A stretch of DNA of 59,226 nucleotides from Micavibrio aeruginosavorus (GTDB lineage: Bacteria > Pseudomonadota > Alphaproteobacteria > Micavibrionales > Micavibrionaceae), in the NCBI GenBank assembly GCA_003241475.1, contig QFQB01000003.1:1-59226 (forward strand), given 5' to 3'. A model generated the notes under the pieces. It ran no database searches. It had not been told where the DNA came from and was given only the letters and a program-made list of their open reading frames with translations. How positions within the stretch are numbered: position 1 is the first letter of the stretch; each line of letters opens with the position of its first letter. Shown piece by piece: positions 35,943 to 43,836 of this stretch. The position numbers and the translations under genes were made by a program.

Positions 35943-36070
35943 TATAACATCAATGACTTGCAAGGGGAACCTTTTTCCGTTAGAGTTCTCTTATATGTCA
36001 TTGAGCAGGATTGAAAAAAGGGTGCCTAAACCTTTGACCTGCAAGGCGAGTTGCAACAGAGACTAAGTAA

Positions 36071-36098
36071 AAAATAAGAGCCCCATCGGGGCTCTTTG
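36071..36098 (-). terminator. Terminator of the DUF1476 gene
   Basis: Perfect 9-bp stem AAGAGCCCC-ATC-GGGGCTCTT (36076-36096). On the minus strand it is followed by ATTTTTTACTT, so it ends the DUF1476 transcript. Confidence 0.85.
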
Positions 36099-36123
36099 TC
36101 GTTTCAAAGGCTTTGCCTTGCGA

Positions 36124-36450
36124 TTATTTCTTTTCTTCCGTGATCTGCACGCGGGCGATTTCCATGAAATGGTCGATCTGCGTATCCATCATATGTTCCG
36201 TAACGGGCAGGCTTTTTTCTGCGATCAGGGGGCGCACGGCACGTTTGACGTCTTCAAAACCCGGTTCGTCCAGATTGGCGGATACAACGCCAGCGGCATA
36301 TTTGCTGGCATCTTCGGAGGACATACCGGCTTGCTCTGCCAGCCACAGGCCGAAAAGCTTGGCGGCGCGGGCTTCGATGCGAAACATAACCTCTTGATCC
36401 AGCGCGTATTTTGTCTCGAAAGCCTTTTCACGGTCGTTGATATTGCTCAT
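36124..36450 (-). CDS. DUF1476 protein, zeta-type inhibitor of F1-ATPase
   Basis: A 108-residue helical protein with the family opening NDREKAFETKYALDQEVMFR, then ARAAKLFGLWLAEQAGMSSEDA. In Paracoccus denitrificans the homologue (zeta subunit) blocks ATP hydrolysis by F1F0-ATPase through its N-terminal region; the family is confined largely to alphaproteobacteria. Monocistronic, with its own terminator, divergent from purC. Confidence 0.92.
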   Translation of the reverse strand: MSNINDREKAFETKYALDQEVMFRIEARAAKLFGLWLAEQAGMSSEDASKYAAGVVSANLDEPGFEDVKRAVRPLIAEKSLPVTEHMMDTQIDHFMEIARVQITEEKK

Positions 36451-36555
36451 ACGTGTTTTTCCTCTGTTTTAAGGGGCTAAATGCGGGAAATTAGTACCAT
36501 TTGCGCATTTTTAAATCCATTGTTATATGAAGGCTCACGCGAAAAGGAATTATTT

Positions 36556-37428
36556 ATGGCAAGCATCTTTAGCCGCCGCAAAGTCATCTATGAAGGCAAG
36601 GCCAAGATTTTATACGAGGGCACAGAGCCGGGCACATTCATCCAGTATTTCAAGGATGACGCGACGGCGTTGGGCGGCACCAAAAAAGCCAGCATCGCGG
36701 GCAAGGGCGTTTTGAACAACCGCATCTCCGCGCATATCATGACAAAGCTCGAAGGCATCGGTGTTCCGACGCACTTCCTGAAATCGCTCAATATGCGCGA
36801 GCAACTGGTGCGTCAGGTGGAAATGATTCCGCTGGAGCTTATCATCCGCAATGTTGCGGCAGGCTCCTTGTGCAAACGTCTTGGCATCAAGGAAGGCACG
36901 ATCCTTCCCAATCCGATCGTTGAATTCAATTTCAAGCGCGACGATCTGGCCGACCCGATGGTCAATGAAAACCATATCTTCACATTCGGCTGGGCCGACC
37001 CCTTCGAAATCGAAGAAATGGTTGGGCAAGCCTACCGCGTCAACGACTATCTGAACGGTCTTTTCACAGGCATCGGCTTGCGCCTTGTCGATTTCAAACT
37101 GGAGTTCGGAAGACTCTGGGGGGAATATGACGAGCTTTACATTATTCTGGCCGATGAAATATCGCCGGACAATTGCCGCCTGTGGGATATGAAGACGGGC
37201 GAGAAGCTGGACAAGGACCGCTTCCGTCAGGACATGCCCAACATTATAGAAGGCTATCAGGAAGTGGCGAAACGTCTGGGCCTGTTGCCCGAAGGCGGTC
37301 TGTTCACCGGCGGCAATTTCGATGAAAAAGCCGCGGAAGGCATGGAAGAAATCGAAAATGAGCTGGCGCGCGAACGACGCCTTCGCGCCGTCAACAAAAC
37401 GCCGCCGAAAAATCCGCGCGGATTATAA
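36556..37428 (+). CDS. purC: Phosphoribosylaminoimidazole-succinocarboxamide synthase
   Basis: SAICAR synthetase of de novo purine synthesis, 290 residues. It has the N-terminal YEGKAKILYEGTEPG, the CAIR-site GKGVLNNRISAHIMTKLE, VRNVAAGS-like IIRNVAAGSLCKRLG, and LADEISPDNCRLWD near 210. The start at 36556 has AAGGA upstream; an in-frame ATG at 36481 is too long for the family. A Glu/Arg-rich tail of ~35 residues ends PPKNPRGL and exceeds the common ~240-residue bacterial form. Confidence 0.95.
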   Translation: MASIFSRRKVIYEGKAKILYEGTEPGTFIQYFKDDATALGGTKKASIAGKGVLNNRISAHIMTKLEGIGVPTHFLKSLNMREQLVRQVEMIPLELIIRNVAAGSLCKRLGIKEGTILPNPIVEFNFKRDDLADPMVNENHIFTFGWADPFEIEEMVGQAYRVNDYLNGLFTGIGLRLVDFKLEFGRLWGEYDELYIILADEISPDNCRLWDMKTGEKLDKDRFRQDMPNIIEGYQEVAKRLGLLPEGGLFTGGNFDEKAAEGMEEIENELARERRLRAVNKTPPKNPRGL

Positions 37429-37442
37429 TCGTTCAAAGGCCG

Positions 37443-37628
37443 TTATGCGGGGCGGGGTGTTCCATAGTGCTTTGCGGTTTTGCCCGAATGTAGCCGCAAA
37501 GAGTCTCTCAACGTCATGCCTTCGCGGGAGGCCGTGTCTTCAGATTCGTTGAGGATGCCTTTGTAGGCATGGCCTCCTGCTTCTTTCAAGCTCAGGTCGG
37601 TTAGAAAATCGTCCGCAGAAGAACCCAT
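37443..37628 (-). CDS. Small hypothetical protein, 61 aa
   Basis: Short soluble protein, MGSSADDFLTDLSLKEAGGH at the start and a basic end. A clear AAGGAAA lies seven bases upstream of its ATG, and it follows nadK by 24 bases on the same strand, which supports it as a real gene. No function recognised. Confidence 0.55.
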   Translation of the reverse strand: MGSSADDFLTDLSLKEAGGHAYKGILNESEDTASREGMTLRDSLRLHSGKTAKHYGTPRPA

Positions 37629-37652
37629 TATACTTTTCCTTTTCTTTTTCTT

Positions 37653-38411
37653 TTAAGAAACAAACTGCTCTTTCAAAATACGTTCTTCCAGATGGTGGTC
37701 CGGATCGAATAGCATCGTGCGCGAAATCGACGACGACTGGTGGATGTCTACGCTCACGATATCGCGGCATTCGCGGGAATCCGCCGTTACGGAGACGGGA
37801 CGTTTATCGTCCTCGATCACATCGATGCGGATTTGCAGCTGCGAGGGGATGAGCGCGCCGCGCCAGCGGCGCGGGCGGAACGCACTAATTGGCGTCAACG
37901 CCAGCATGTTGGCAGACAGCGGCAGGATAGGGCCGTGGGCGGACAGGTTATAAGCCGTGCTTCCCGCAGGCGTCGCGACGAGAATGCCGTCACAAACCAG
38001 TTCCGGAATCCGCACGACATTATCGACGGAGATTTTCAACCGTGCGGCCTGATGCGTTTCGCGCAAAAGCGAAACTTCGTTGTAGGCGACGGCTTCATGG
38101 ATCGCGCCTTTGCTGTCCACCGCGCGCATTTTGAGCGGATGTATTTCAACGGAAACAGCGTTTTTAAGCTGGGAGAGCAAATCGCCTTCACGGTGTGGAT
38201 TCATTAAAAAGCCCACCGATCCGAAATTCATGCCGTAAACGGGTTTGGCAAGATCTTCGGTTTCGTGCAGTGCTTCGAGCATCGTGCCGTCGCCGCCCAG
38301 AACGACGATCACATCGGCATCTTTGGCTTTGGTCTGGCCGTAGGTTTTGGACAATTCATCCAGAGCGTCTGTCGCTTTTTCCGTTTCGGCGGCGTGGAAA
38401 TGGATATTCAT
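37653..38411 (-). CDS. nadK: NAD kinase
   Basis: Makes NADP+ from NAD+ and ATP. A 252-residue product with the GGDGTMLEAL motif, GMNFGSVGFLMN, and the Gly-rich/NTP region CDGILVATPAGSTAYNLSA. The start at 38411 (MNIHFHAAETEKA) overlaps the pyrE stop by four bases. The frame extends 15 codons further upstream inside pyrE but lacks family resemblance. Confidence 0.95.
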   Translation of the reverse strand: MNIHFHAAETEKATDALDELSKTYGQTKAKDADVIVVLGGDGTMLEALHETEDLAKPVYGMNFGSVGFLMNPHREGDLLSQLKNAVSVEIHPLKMRAVDSKGAIHEAVAYNEVSLLRETHQAARLKISVDNVVRIPELVCDGILVATPAGSTAYNLSAHGPILPLSANMLALTPISAFRPRRWRGALIPSQLQIRIDVIEDDKRPVSVTADSRECRDIVSVDIHQSSSISRTMLFDPDHHLEERILKEQFVS

Positions 38412-39076
38412 GCTTGTTCTTTCAATACGGGAGCGAAGCCGCGGTCTGCCGCCCATTGATCGGCATTCGCAAGAAATTCTTCAACGGACGAAGCTGTTTC
38501 CTCATCGAAGTATTTTTCTGCCCGCGCAACGCGCAGGATATCTTTCCAACTGGTCAGCGCGTGCAGATGAATGCCCATGTCACGCATATTCTGCTGGCTA
38601 CTTTCATGTCCATAATGAAAGATCACGAACAGATGTTCGATTCTGGCGCCGGCTACGCGTAAAGCATCGACGAACACTTTGACACTCACGCCGAAATTTT
38701 GAACATCTTCGATCAGGGCGACATGCGGGTTTTCGCCTTCCATGAAACCTTCGATCTGTGACATGCGGCCAAAGCCTTTGGGCTTTTTGCGGATATACAG
38801 CATCGGCTTGTTCAAGCGCTCTGCGATAAAAGCGGCGTAGGGGATGCCCGCTGTCTCGCCGCCAGCCACGTAATCGACATCAAGCTTTTTTAAAATCTGC
38901 GCACCGAAATCCATGAGTTGGCTACGCGCTTCGGGGAAGGAGATCAGGCGGCGGCAATCGACATAGACAGGTCCGCGCTTGCCGGATGTATACGTGAACG
39001 GCTCGTCGATATTGACCATCACGGCCTTGGTCTCGAGCAAAATTCTGGCCGCGGCGGCGGCAATGTCTTGGGTCAT
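38408..39076 (-). CDS. pyrE: Orotate phosphoribosyltransferase
   Basis: Joins orotate and PRPP in pyrimidine synthesis. 222 residues with YTSGKRGPVYVDCRRLISFP, DYVAGGETAGIPYAAFIAER and LYIRKKPKGFGRMSQIEG, which match the alphaproteobacterial PyrE type. The PRPP-binding motif reads ALIEDVQNFGVSVKVF; relatives I know of have EDL(A/T)TDGxSK here, so the second acidic residue and the Thr are replaced. Whether this lowers activity is unknown. It lies between the S24 repressor gene (18 bases) and nadK (4-bp overlap). Confidence 0.9.
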   Translation of the reverse strand: MTQDIAAAAARILLETKAVMVNIDEPFTYTSGKRGPVYVDCRRLISFPEARSQLMDFGAQILKKLDVDYVAGGETAGIPYAAFIAERLNKPMLYIRKKPKGFGRMSQIEGFMEGENPHVALIEDVQNFGVSVKVFVDALRVAGARIEHLFVIFHYGHESSQQNMRDMGIHLHALTSWKDILRVARAEKYFDEETASSVEEFLANADQWAADRGFAPVLKEQA

Positions 39077-39094
39077 ATCTTTATCCTTTGTAAT

Positions 39095-39745
39095 TTACTG
39101 GCTAACCCAGAGAATTCGCGCCATCCAGGACACATCGCCTGACGAAAGCGTGCGGTTCTCATGGCTACTATTGAGCGATTTCAATTCGATCTTCGCCGCT
39201 GTCTTGCGTACCAGTTCTTTGGCCATCACTTCACCTTTGGCGGTGCGCACGACCACGCGGTCGCCGCGGCGGATGGTGGCATCACGCGAAAGCACAAGTA
39301 CGTCGCCCTTGCGGTAGAGCGGTTCCATGGAATCGCCGCTGATTTCCAACGCATAAGTCGCTGCCTCGTTCTTTTCACTGTCGGGGAATTGCACTTCGTT
39401 CCAGGAGTCGCCAGCCGGATAGCCGTCCTCGTCGAAATAGCCGCGCGCACCGGCTTGTGCAAAACCTATGACGGGAATGAAATTGCTACGGCTCGAGCGG
39501 GGAGAGATTTCCGCCTCAGCATCCATCATAGACAGGAAATCCGACATGGTCGCGCCGGTCGCTTCGAGCACGCGGCTGATGCTTTCCGTGGAAGGCCAGC
39601 GGGGCTTTCCATCGGAACTGAATCGCTTGCTTTTGTTGAAGGAGGTGGCGTCGAGCCCTGCTTGTTTGGCCAAACCGGACGTGCTGTAGCCGAACGTAGC
39701 GGCGAGGCGGTCGATGGCGGACCAGATATTTTCGTGTGTCAACAT
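39095..39745 (-). CDS. S24-family repressor (CI/LexA-like)
   Basis: A 216-residue regulator. An N-terminal HTH (~8-70, SGLAKQAGLDATSFNKSKRF) precedes a LexA-fold self-cleaving domain with the scissile-like Ala98-Gly99 (IGFAQAGARG), Ser139 (ISGDSMEPLY) and Lys176 (GEVMAKELV). RecA-stimulated cleavage would be expected, as for phage CI proteins. It faces away from the phage block beginning at 39915, and TAGG-N8-C(C/A)TA sites lie just upstream of it and at the capsid promoter, so it may repress that block. It is also the first gene of a run with pyrE and nadK. Confidence 0.9.
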   Translation of the reverse strand: MLTHENIWSAIDRLAATFGYSTSGLAKQAGLDATSFNKSKRFSSDGKPRWPSTESISRVLEATGATMSDFLSMMDAEAEISPRSSRSNFIPVIGFAQAGARGYFDEDGYPAGDSWNEVQFPDSEKNEAATYALEISGDSMEPLYRKGDVLVLSRDATIRRGDRVVVRTAKGEVMAKELVRKTAAKIELKSLNSSHENRTLSSGDVSWMARILWVSQ

Positions 39746-39750
39746 AGGAT

Positions 39751-39766
39751 TAGGTTAAAATTCCTA
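39751..39766. promoter_or_regulatory. Operator-like site TAGG-N8-CCTA upstream of the S24 gene
   Basis: TAGGTTAAAATTCCTA lies five bases from the S24 start codon. Its outer four bases are a perfect palindrome, identical in spacing to the site at 44324-44339. Predicted binding site for autoregulation by the S24 protein; this is inferred. Confidence 0.5.
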
Positions 39767-39780
39767 CGGCCGAATGTAAA

Positions 39781-39796
39781 TAGGAAAAAATTCATA
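39781..39796. promoter_or_regulatory. Second operator-like site TAGG-N8-CATA
   Basis: TAGGAAAAAATTCATA starts 30 bp after the first site begins, about three helical turns, so cooperative binding by dimers is geometrically possible. The CATA half matches the 1646-1661 site. Confidence 0.42.
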
Positions 39797-39836
39797 AATA
39801 ATGCTTGACTCTGGTTCGGCCCTCTGGCAAGAATAA

Positions 39837-39851
39837 GAACATAAAGAGAAC
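39837..39851. promoter_or_regulatory. Alphaproteobacterial SOS (LexA) box
   Basis: GAACATAAAGAGAAC fits GAAC-N7-GAAC, the reverse complement of GTTC-N7-GTTC, which is the established LexA-binding motif in alphaproteobacteria. It lies 64 bases before the first gene of the phage block and 92 bases from the S24 start, so either side could be damage-inducible. No other copy was noticed in the window. Confidence 0.7.
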
Positions 39852-39914
39852 ATCTGTGTCAAGAGCGCTTCTTTCTACCGCGCAAATCCTAGCCTCAAAC
39901 AAAGAAAAGAACAA

Positions 39915-40361
39915 ATGAGCAACAAAGACCGTTTCGTCCCCAAGGGACAGTCCGATGCCAAAACCACCGCCTTTAAAAATACGGAAGAGGCGTGGTTCTG
40001 GTTCATCCTCGCGCAAGAAGCGCGCAACGAAGGTGCCCGTTATAGTGCTGGCCTTTCTATGGTATCGCGTCCGTGCGAGCCGTCGGACATTTTAAAAATA
40101 CTCGAACGCCTGCACCGCAACCGCCGTTTGCTGATGGATCATCTTCTGGTCCTTCGCCACTACGGCAAACGCCAATTCGCGCCCGATGCGAGCCGCATCA
40201 GGGAAACGCGCGCGGCCGCGCTGTGGAAAGAAGCGATGGAGCGGCTGGAGCCGGTATTCATCCGCAAGGGCATCGTATGCCCGCAAGATTTCATGTCGGC
40301 AAAACCCGCCCGCGACTGGGCGCATCACGCAATCATCTATCAAGGAGGAGTAAGACCATGA
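39915..40361 (+). CDS. Hypothetical protein, first gene of the phage block
   Basis: A 148-residue soluble, helical, Arg-rich protein (NTEEAWFWFILAQEARNEGA; LHRNRRLLMDHLLVLRHYGK). Unrecognised. It stands directly behind the SOS box and its stop overlaps the next start (ATGA), so it heads the transcript. The aromatic run AWFWF and the HYGKRQ motif may help find relatives. A control, packaging or small-terminase role is possible but cannot be supported from sequence. Confidence 0.75.
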   Translation: MSNKDRFVPKGQSDAKTTAFKNTEEAWFWFILAQEARNEGARYSAGLSMVSRPCEPSDILKILERLHRNRRLLMDHLLVLRHYGKRQFAPDASRIRETRAAALWKEAMERLEPVFIRKGIVCPQDFMSAKPARDWAHHAIIYQGGVRP

Positions 40362-40753
40362 GCGGATTGTTATCGGCGATCAATGAAGGACAGAATGCGT
40401 GGGTCGTGTTCAGCGGTCAGACGGAAATTTCGTGGCTGAAATTTCTCAAGCCCGGCTTTCGTCATTGCTATGTGCTTTTGAATGACGGCGAGCGCTGGAC
40501 CAGCCTAGACCCGCTGAGCCACGTAACCGAAGTTTCCGTGCATCATCACGTGCCTGCGGATTTCGATCTTCCGGGCTGGTTGCGCACGCGCGGCAACCGC
40601 GTGGTGGCGGCGCCGATGCGCCGCGATGTGGCCAAGGCCGCGCCATTCATGCTGTTCACATGCGTGGAAGCCGTCAAACGCGTTCTTGGCATCCACAAAC
40701 GCGGCGTCATTACGCCGTGGCAATTGTACCAGCATCTTAAATTTTCAGCGTAA
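40358..40753 (+). CDS. Phage protein with His...Cys pattern, possible permuted papain-like fold
   Basis: A 131-residue protein starting at the ATG at 40358 with AAGGAGG upstream. The segments FLKPGFRHCYVLLNDGERW and LFTCVEAVKRVLGIHKRGV give a His before a Cys, the order found in circularly permuted NlpC/P60-like (YiiX/LRAT-type) enzymes. I know similar short proteins from podovirus clusters upstream of the portal, but the function is not established there. Peptidase or amidase activity is an inference. Confidence 0.7.
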   Translation: MSGLLSAINEGQNAWVVFSGQTEISWLKFLKPGFRHCYVLLNDGERWTSLDPLSHVTEVSVHHHVPADFDLPGWLRTRGNRVVAAPMRRDVAKAAPFMLFTCVEAVKRVLGIHKRGVITPWQLYQHLKFSA

Positions 40754-40772
40754 ATCATAAGGAGTAATCACT

Positions 40773-41048
40773 ATGGGTGATATCACGGGCCGCCCCAAGG
40801 CGCCAAAACAGCAAGTCGTGTATGTGCCGCAATATGTGTACACGAACACGACAACGACACCGACGACAGGAACAACCACAGGCACGACGACCACGCCGGA
40901 TACAACGACCGAAACACCGGAAAAAACGCGCGAACAAAATCTGCTCAGCCGTTCCAGATCCCGCGTCGGCACTATTCTGACAGGTTTTCGTGGCATTCTC
41001 TCGCAGGCTGATTCTGCAACACAGCGCAAGACGCTTTTGGGAGAATAG
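40773..41048 (+). CDS. Thr-rich small phage protein, 91 aa
   Basis: The middle is a low-complexity Thr/Pro/Gly run (NTTTTPTTGTTTGTTTTPDT) between a basic N-terminus and a helical C-terminus (RVGTILTGFRGILSQADSAT). AAGGAGT lies upstream of the ATG. It sits two bases before the portal gene. Small proteins with a polar N-terminus and a helical end are common just upstream of podovirus portals, but I cannot assign a role. Confidence 0.7.
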   Translation: MGDITGRPKAPKQQVVYVPQYVYTNTTTTPTTGTTTGTTTTPDTTTETPEKTREQNLLSRSRSRVGTILTGFRGILSQADSATQRKTLLGE

Positions 41049-41050
41049 AG

Positions 41051-42550
41051 ATGATGACATTGCTCGACACTGCGGCTCTTGCCGAGCCGAAGGATTACGC
41101 GCCTCTGATCCGCCGCTATGAACAAGCCAAGCAGCGCCGCTCCAACTGGGAAACGACATGGCAGGAATGCTACGATTACACATTGCCGCAAAGCGCGGAT
41201 TTCACGCAAATCAATCAACCGGGCCGCATCCGCACCGATCGTCTTTATGATGGTACGGCGCTGGACGCGGTGGACCAGCTGGCGGCAAGCCTTCTCGGCC
41301 ATCTAACGCCGCCGTGGACGCAATGGTTTGGATTTAAACCGGGGCCGGATTTGTCGGATGCCGAAGCGCAAAGCCTGTCGCCCGTTCTTGAAAACGCCGC
41401 CCGCATCATGCAGGCGCATTTTGATCGCTCCAACTTCAGCGTGGAAATGCATCAGTGTTTTCTCGATCTCGTCGTCGGCGGCACGGCAGCGCTCTATTTC
41501 GAAGAGGCCGAGCCGGGCGCGTTTTCCGCATTCAAATTTTCGTCCGTTCCCTTGGCTGATATCATTCTGGAGGAGGGCGATGCAGGCTTTCTCGACGGAT
41601 CATTCCGGCAATTAAAGCTCACGCTCGGACAAATCGCGGAACGTTATCCCGATGCGCAAATTCCGTCGGATATCGCGCGCGATGCGGAACGCGACCCCCA
41701 AAGCCGTTTCACAGTGCTCGAAAGCATTCTGCCCGACAAAGGCGCATATTCATATGCCGCCTTGCTCACAGAAAAAGGACCGGCGGTTGAATTGTCATCA
41801 GGCCGTTTTTCAAGCTCGCCCTGCATTGCATTCCGCTGGATGAAATCGCCCGGTGAAATGTACGGACGTTCGCCTGTCATGAAAGCGCTTCCCGATATTA
41901 AAACCGCGAACAAAGTGGTGGAGCTGATTTTAAAAAACGCGTCCATCGCCGTTACCGGAATCTGGCAGGCGGATGATGATGGTGTTCTCAATCCTGCCAA
42001 CATTGAACTGGTGCCCGGATCGATCATTCCCAAAGCCGTTGGCTCGGCAGGGTTAAAACCGCTTGAAATGCCCGGACGCTTCGATGTTTCGCAATTGATT
42101 TTGGAAGATTTGCGGAGCCGCATCCGCCATGCGCTGTTGATCGACAAATTGGGACAGGTGGACGGCAAACGCATGACCGCCGCCGAAGTTGCCGAACGCT
42201 CGGGAGAGATGGCGCTGCTGCTCGGCGCGACGTATGGACGCCTGCAGTCGGAGTTGCTGACGCCTATGATCCGCCGCGCTTACGCTATTTTACGCCGCCG
42301 CGGGGAAATTCCCGATATCGCGCTCGATGGCCGTTTCGTCAGCCTTGATTACCGTGCGCCGCTGGCGCGGGCGCAGGCGCAGCGCAATATTCAAACCATC
42401 GCCAATTGGATGAGCACAACGCTCGGCATGGGAACGGAAGCGGCCTCTGTTGTCGATATTCCCCGCGCGGCGCGCTTCCTCGGCGAAGCGCTCGGCGTGC
42501 CCAGCGACCTTATCAGAAAGGATGTACCAGATGTTCTTCCCCAAGCGTAG
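41051..42550 (+). CDS. Phage portal / head-to-tail connector protein
   Basis: A 499-residue T7 gp8-like connector (Head-tail_con family). Recognisable parts are YEQAKQRRSNWETTWQECYD, YDGTALDAVDQLAASLLGHL, PWTQWFGFKPG and the late IDKLGQVDGKRMTAAEVAER. It forms the dodecameric channel at one head vertex, where terminase and tail dock. Two start ATGs (41051, 41054) are adjacent. The 3' end overlaps the next gene by 20 bases. Confidence 0.92.
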   Translation: MMTLLDTAALAEPKDYAPLIRRYEQAKQRRSNWETTWQECYDYTLPQSADFTQINQPGRIRTDRLYDGTALDAVDQLAASLLGHLTPPWTQWFGFKPGPDLSDAEAQSLSPVLENAARIMQAHFDRSNFSVEMHQCFLDLVVGGTAALYFEEAEPGAFSAFKFSSVPLADIILEEGDAGFLDGSFRQLKLTLGQIAERYPDAQIPSDIARDAERDPQSRFTVLESILPDKGAYSYAALLTEKGPAVELSSGRFSSSPCIAFRWMKSPGEMYGRSPVMKALPDIKTANKVVELILKNASIAVTGIWQADDDGVLNPANIELVPGSIIPKAVGSAGLKPLEMPGRFDVSQLILEDLRSRIRHALLIDKLGQVDGKRMTAAEVAERSGEMALLLGATYGRLQSELLTPMIRRAYAILRRRGEIPDIALDGRFVSLDYRAPLARAQAQRNIQTIANWMSTTLGMGTEAASVVDIPRAARFLGEALGVPSDLIRKDVPDVLPQA

Positions 42551-42806
42551 CGGCATAGACCGCATCGAGGACAATGCAGTCTTTATCAGCCACGTCTCGC
42601 GGCTTGAGCAAAAGGAAATAGAGCGGAGCTTTGCCCGCGTTTTTGCAAGCGAGGAAGGCAAGAAGGTTTTGGCATGGCTTCAGGTCATGACTTTTCAACG
42701 CGCAAGCGGATCATCTTCCACCGACGAACAACTGCGGTACATGGAAGGACAGCGTAGCCTTGTGGCAAGCATCCTTCGCATGATCGACCGCGGCCGCAAC
42801 AATTAA
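42531..42806 (+). CDS. Bbp19-like phage protein, 91 aa
   Basis: A short helical protein starting at the ATG at 42531 inside the portal end. The pattern FARVFASEEGKKVLAWLQ ... LRYMEGQRSLVASILRMI matches Bbp19 of Bordetella phage BPP-1 and relatives, a small protein of unknown function near the portal gene. A longer frame to 42450 overlaps the portal and is rejected. Confidence 0.78.
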   Translation: MFFPKRSGIDRIEDNAVFISHVSRLEQKEIERSFARVFASEEGKKVLAWLQVMTFQRASGSSSTDEQLRYMEGQRSLVASILRMIDRGRNN

Positions 42807-42830
42807 TCAACTTTAAAAGGAGTATAAACC

Positions 42831-43466
42831 ATGAGCATTGCCACACACATCATCCCTGAAAAGTTCAAGGACCCTGCGACGGGCGAGTTGAAAATCGATT
42901 CCCTTCTGACATCCTATTCCGAATTGGAAAAGAAAATGTCGCGCACGCCGTCCGTGCCTAAGAGCCATGAGGAGTACTGCATCAATTGCGATCACGGATA
43001 TTTCGGCGTCGATGAGGAGTTGAACAAGCAGCTTCACGCCAAGGGGTTTACCAACGATCAGGTTCAGGTTGTTTACGATCTTGCGGCTGAAAAGCTTGTT
43101 CCTCTGGTCGTGCAGATGGCCGCCGATTACAATGCCGAACGCGAGATCGAAAAGCTGGAACAGCAATTCGGCGGCGCGGAGAAATGGCGCGAGGTTTCCC
43201 GCCAGCTTCTGGCATTCGGCCAAAAAGCCCTGCCTGCCGATGTGCTGGAAACGCTTTCCAGCTCTTTCGAAGGCGTGATGGCGCTGTACCGCATGATGAA
43301 AGGCGAGGAGCCGGAATTGCAAAAACCGGCCGGCCCTGTTGGAGCTTCGCAGAATGAGCTGGATCTGCAGTCCATGATGCGCGATCCCAAATACTGGCGC
43401 GACCAGGACCCGTCCTTTATCAACAAAGTGACCGAAGGGTTCCAGAAACTGTACGGCAAACGTTAA
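42831..43466 (+). CDS. Capsid assembly (scaffolding-like) protein
   Basis: A 211-residue acidic, helical protein between portal and capsid, the normal place for a T7 gp9-like scaffold. It has KDPATGELKIDSLLTSYSEL near the start, typical of this family, and a basic helical C-terminus (FINKVTEGFQKLYGKR) of the kind that contacts coat protein. CINCDHGYF holds a Cys pair. AAAGGAG precedes the ATG. Confidence 0.82.
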   Translation: MSIATHIIPEKFKDPATGELKIDSLLTSYSELEKKMSRTPSVPKSHEEYCINCDHGYFGVDEELNKQLHAKGFTNDQVQVVYDLAAEKLVPLVVQMAADYNAEREIEKLEQQFGGAEKWREVSRQLLAFGQKALPADVLETLSSSFEGVMALYRMMKGEEPELQKPAGPVGASQNELDLQSMMRDPKYWRDQDPSFINKVTEGFQKLYGKR

Positions 43467-43615
43467 AATATTAAGGATTCTCTGTCTGCAGGAGGCTTAA
43501 CTTTATAAAAAGAGAACTTCGTATTTTTTTGAAAAGAGTTGTTGCAAACGCCATAGAAGAGGCGCATACCACGCCGCATCTAAAAACAAGAAAAACAATA
43601 AAGGTGTGTTTGACT

Positions 43616-43795
43616 ATGTCTCTTTTGAAAAACAGCAACAGTAATGTCGTCTCTTTGCCGTTCCGCATGCGCGATGCGTATATTGAGGCTGGAGACTATT
43701 GCTATGCCGACGGCGGTTCCTACAAGGATGTCTACCAGAATCCTCACAAGGCTGTATCCCCGCAAGTTGCTAGCGCTCCACGGGCATCGATGTAA
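43616..43795 (+). CDS. Small hypothetical protein, 59 aa
   Basis: Unrecognised; MSLLKNSNSNVVSLPFRMRD then a Tyr-rich DYCYADGGSYKDVYQNPHKA. An in-frame ATG at 43529 would add 29 residues (MKRVVANAIEEAHTTPHL). Followed by a strong terminator, so it ends the first part of the phage operon. Moderate support only. Confidence 0.5.
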   Translation: MSLLKNSNSNVVSLPFRMRDAYIEAGDYCYADGGSYKDVYQNPHKAVSPQVASAPRASM

Positions 43796-43800
43796 GCAAT

Positions 43801-43829
43801 AAAAAAGCCCCGCGAAGGGGCTTTTTTAT
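43801..43829. terminator. Bidirectional terminator between phage operon and PilZ gene
   Basis: Perfect stem GCCCC-GCGA-GGGGC flanked by A6 and T6 runs (about 43801-43827). It serves the plus-strand phage genes and the convergent PilZ gene. Confidence 0.92.
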
Positions 43830-43836
43830 TTTGGCC

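Noticed and set aside
39077..39914. Attachment site for the phage block
   Set aside because: No tRNA, integrase or repeated sequence shared with the right edge near 56640 could be found by eye.
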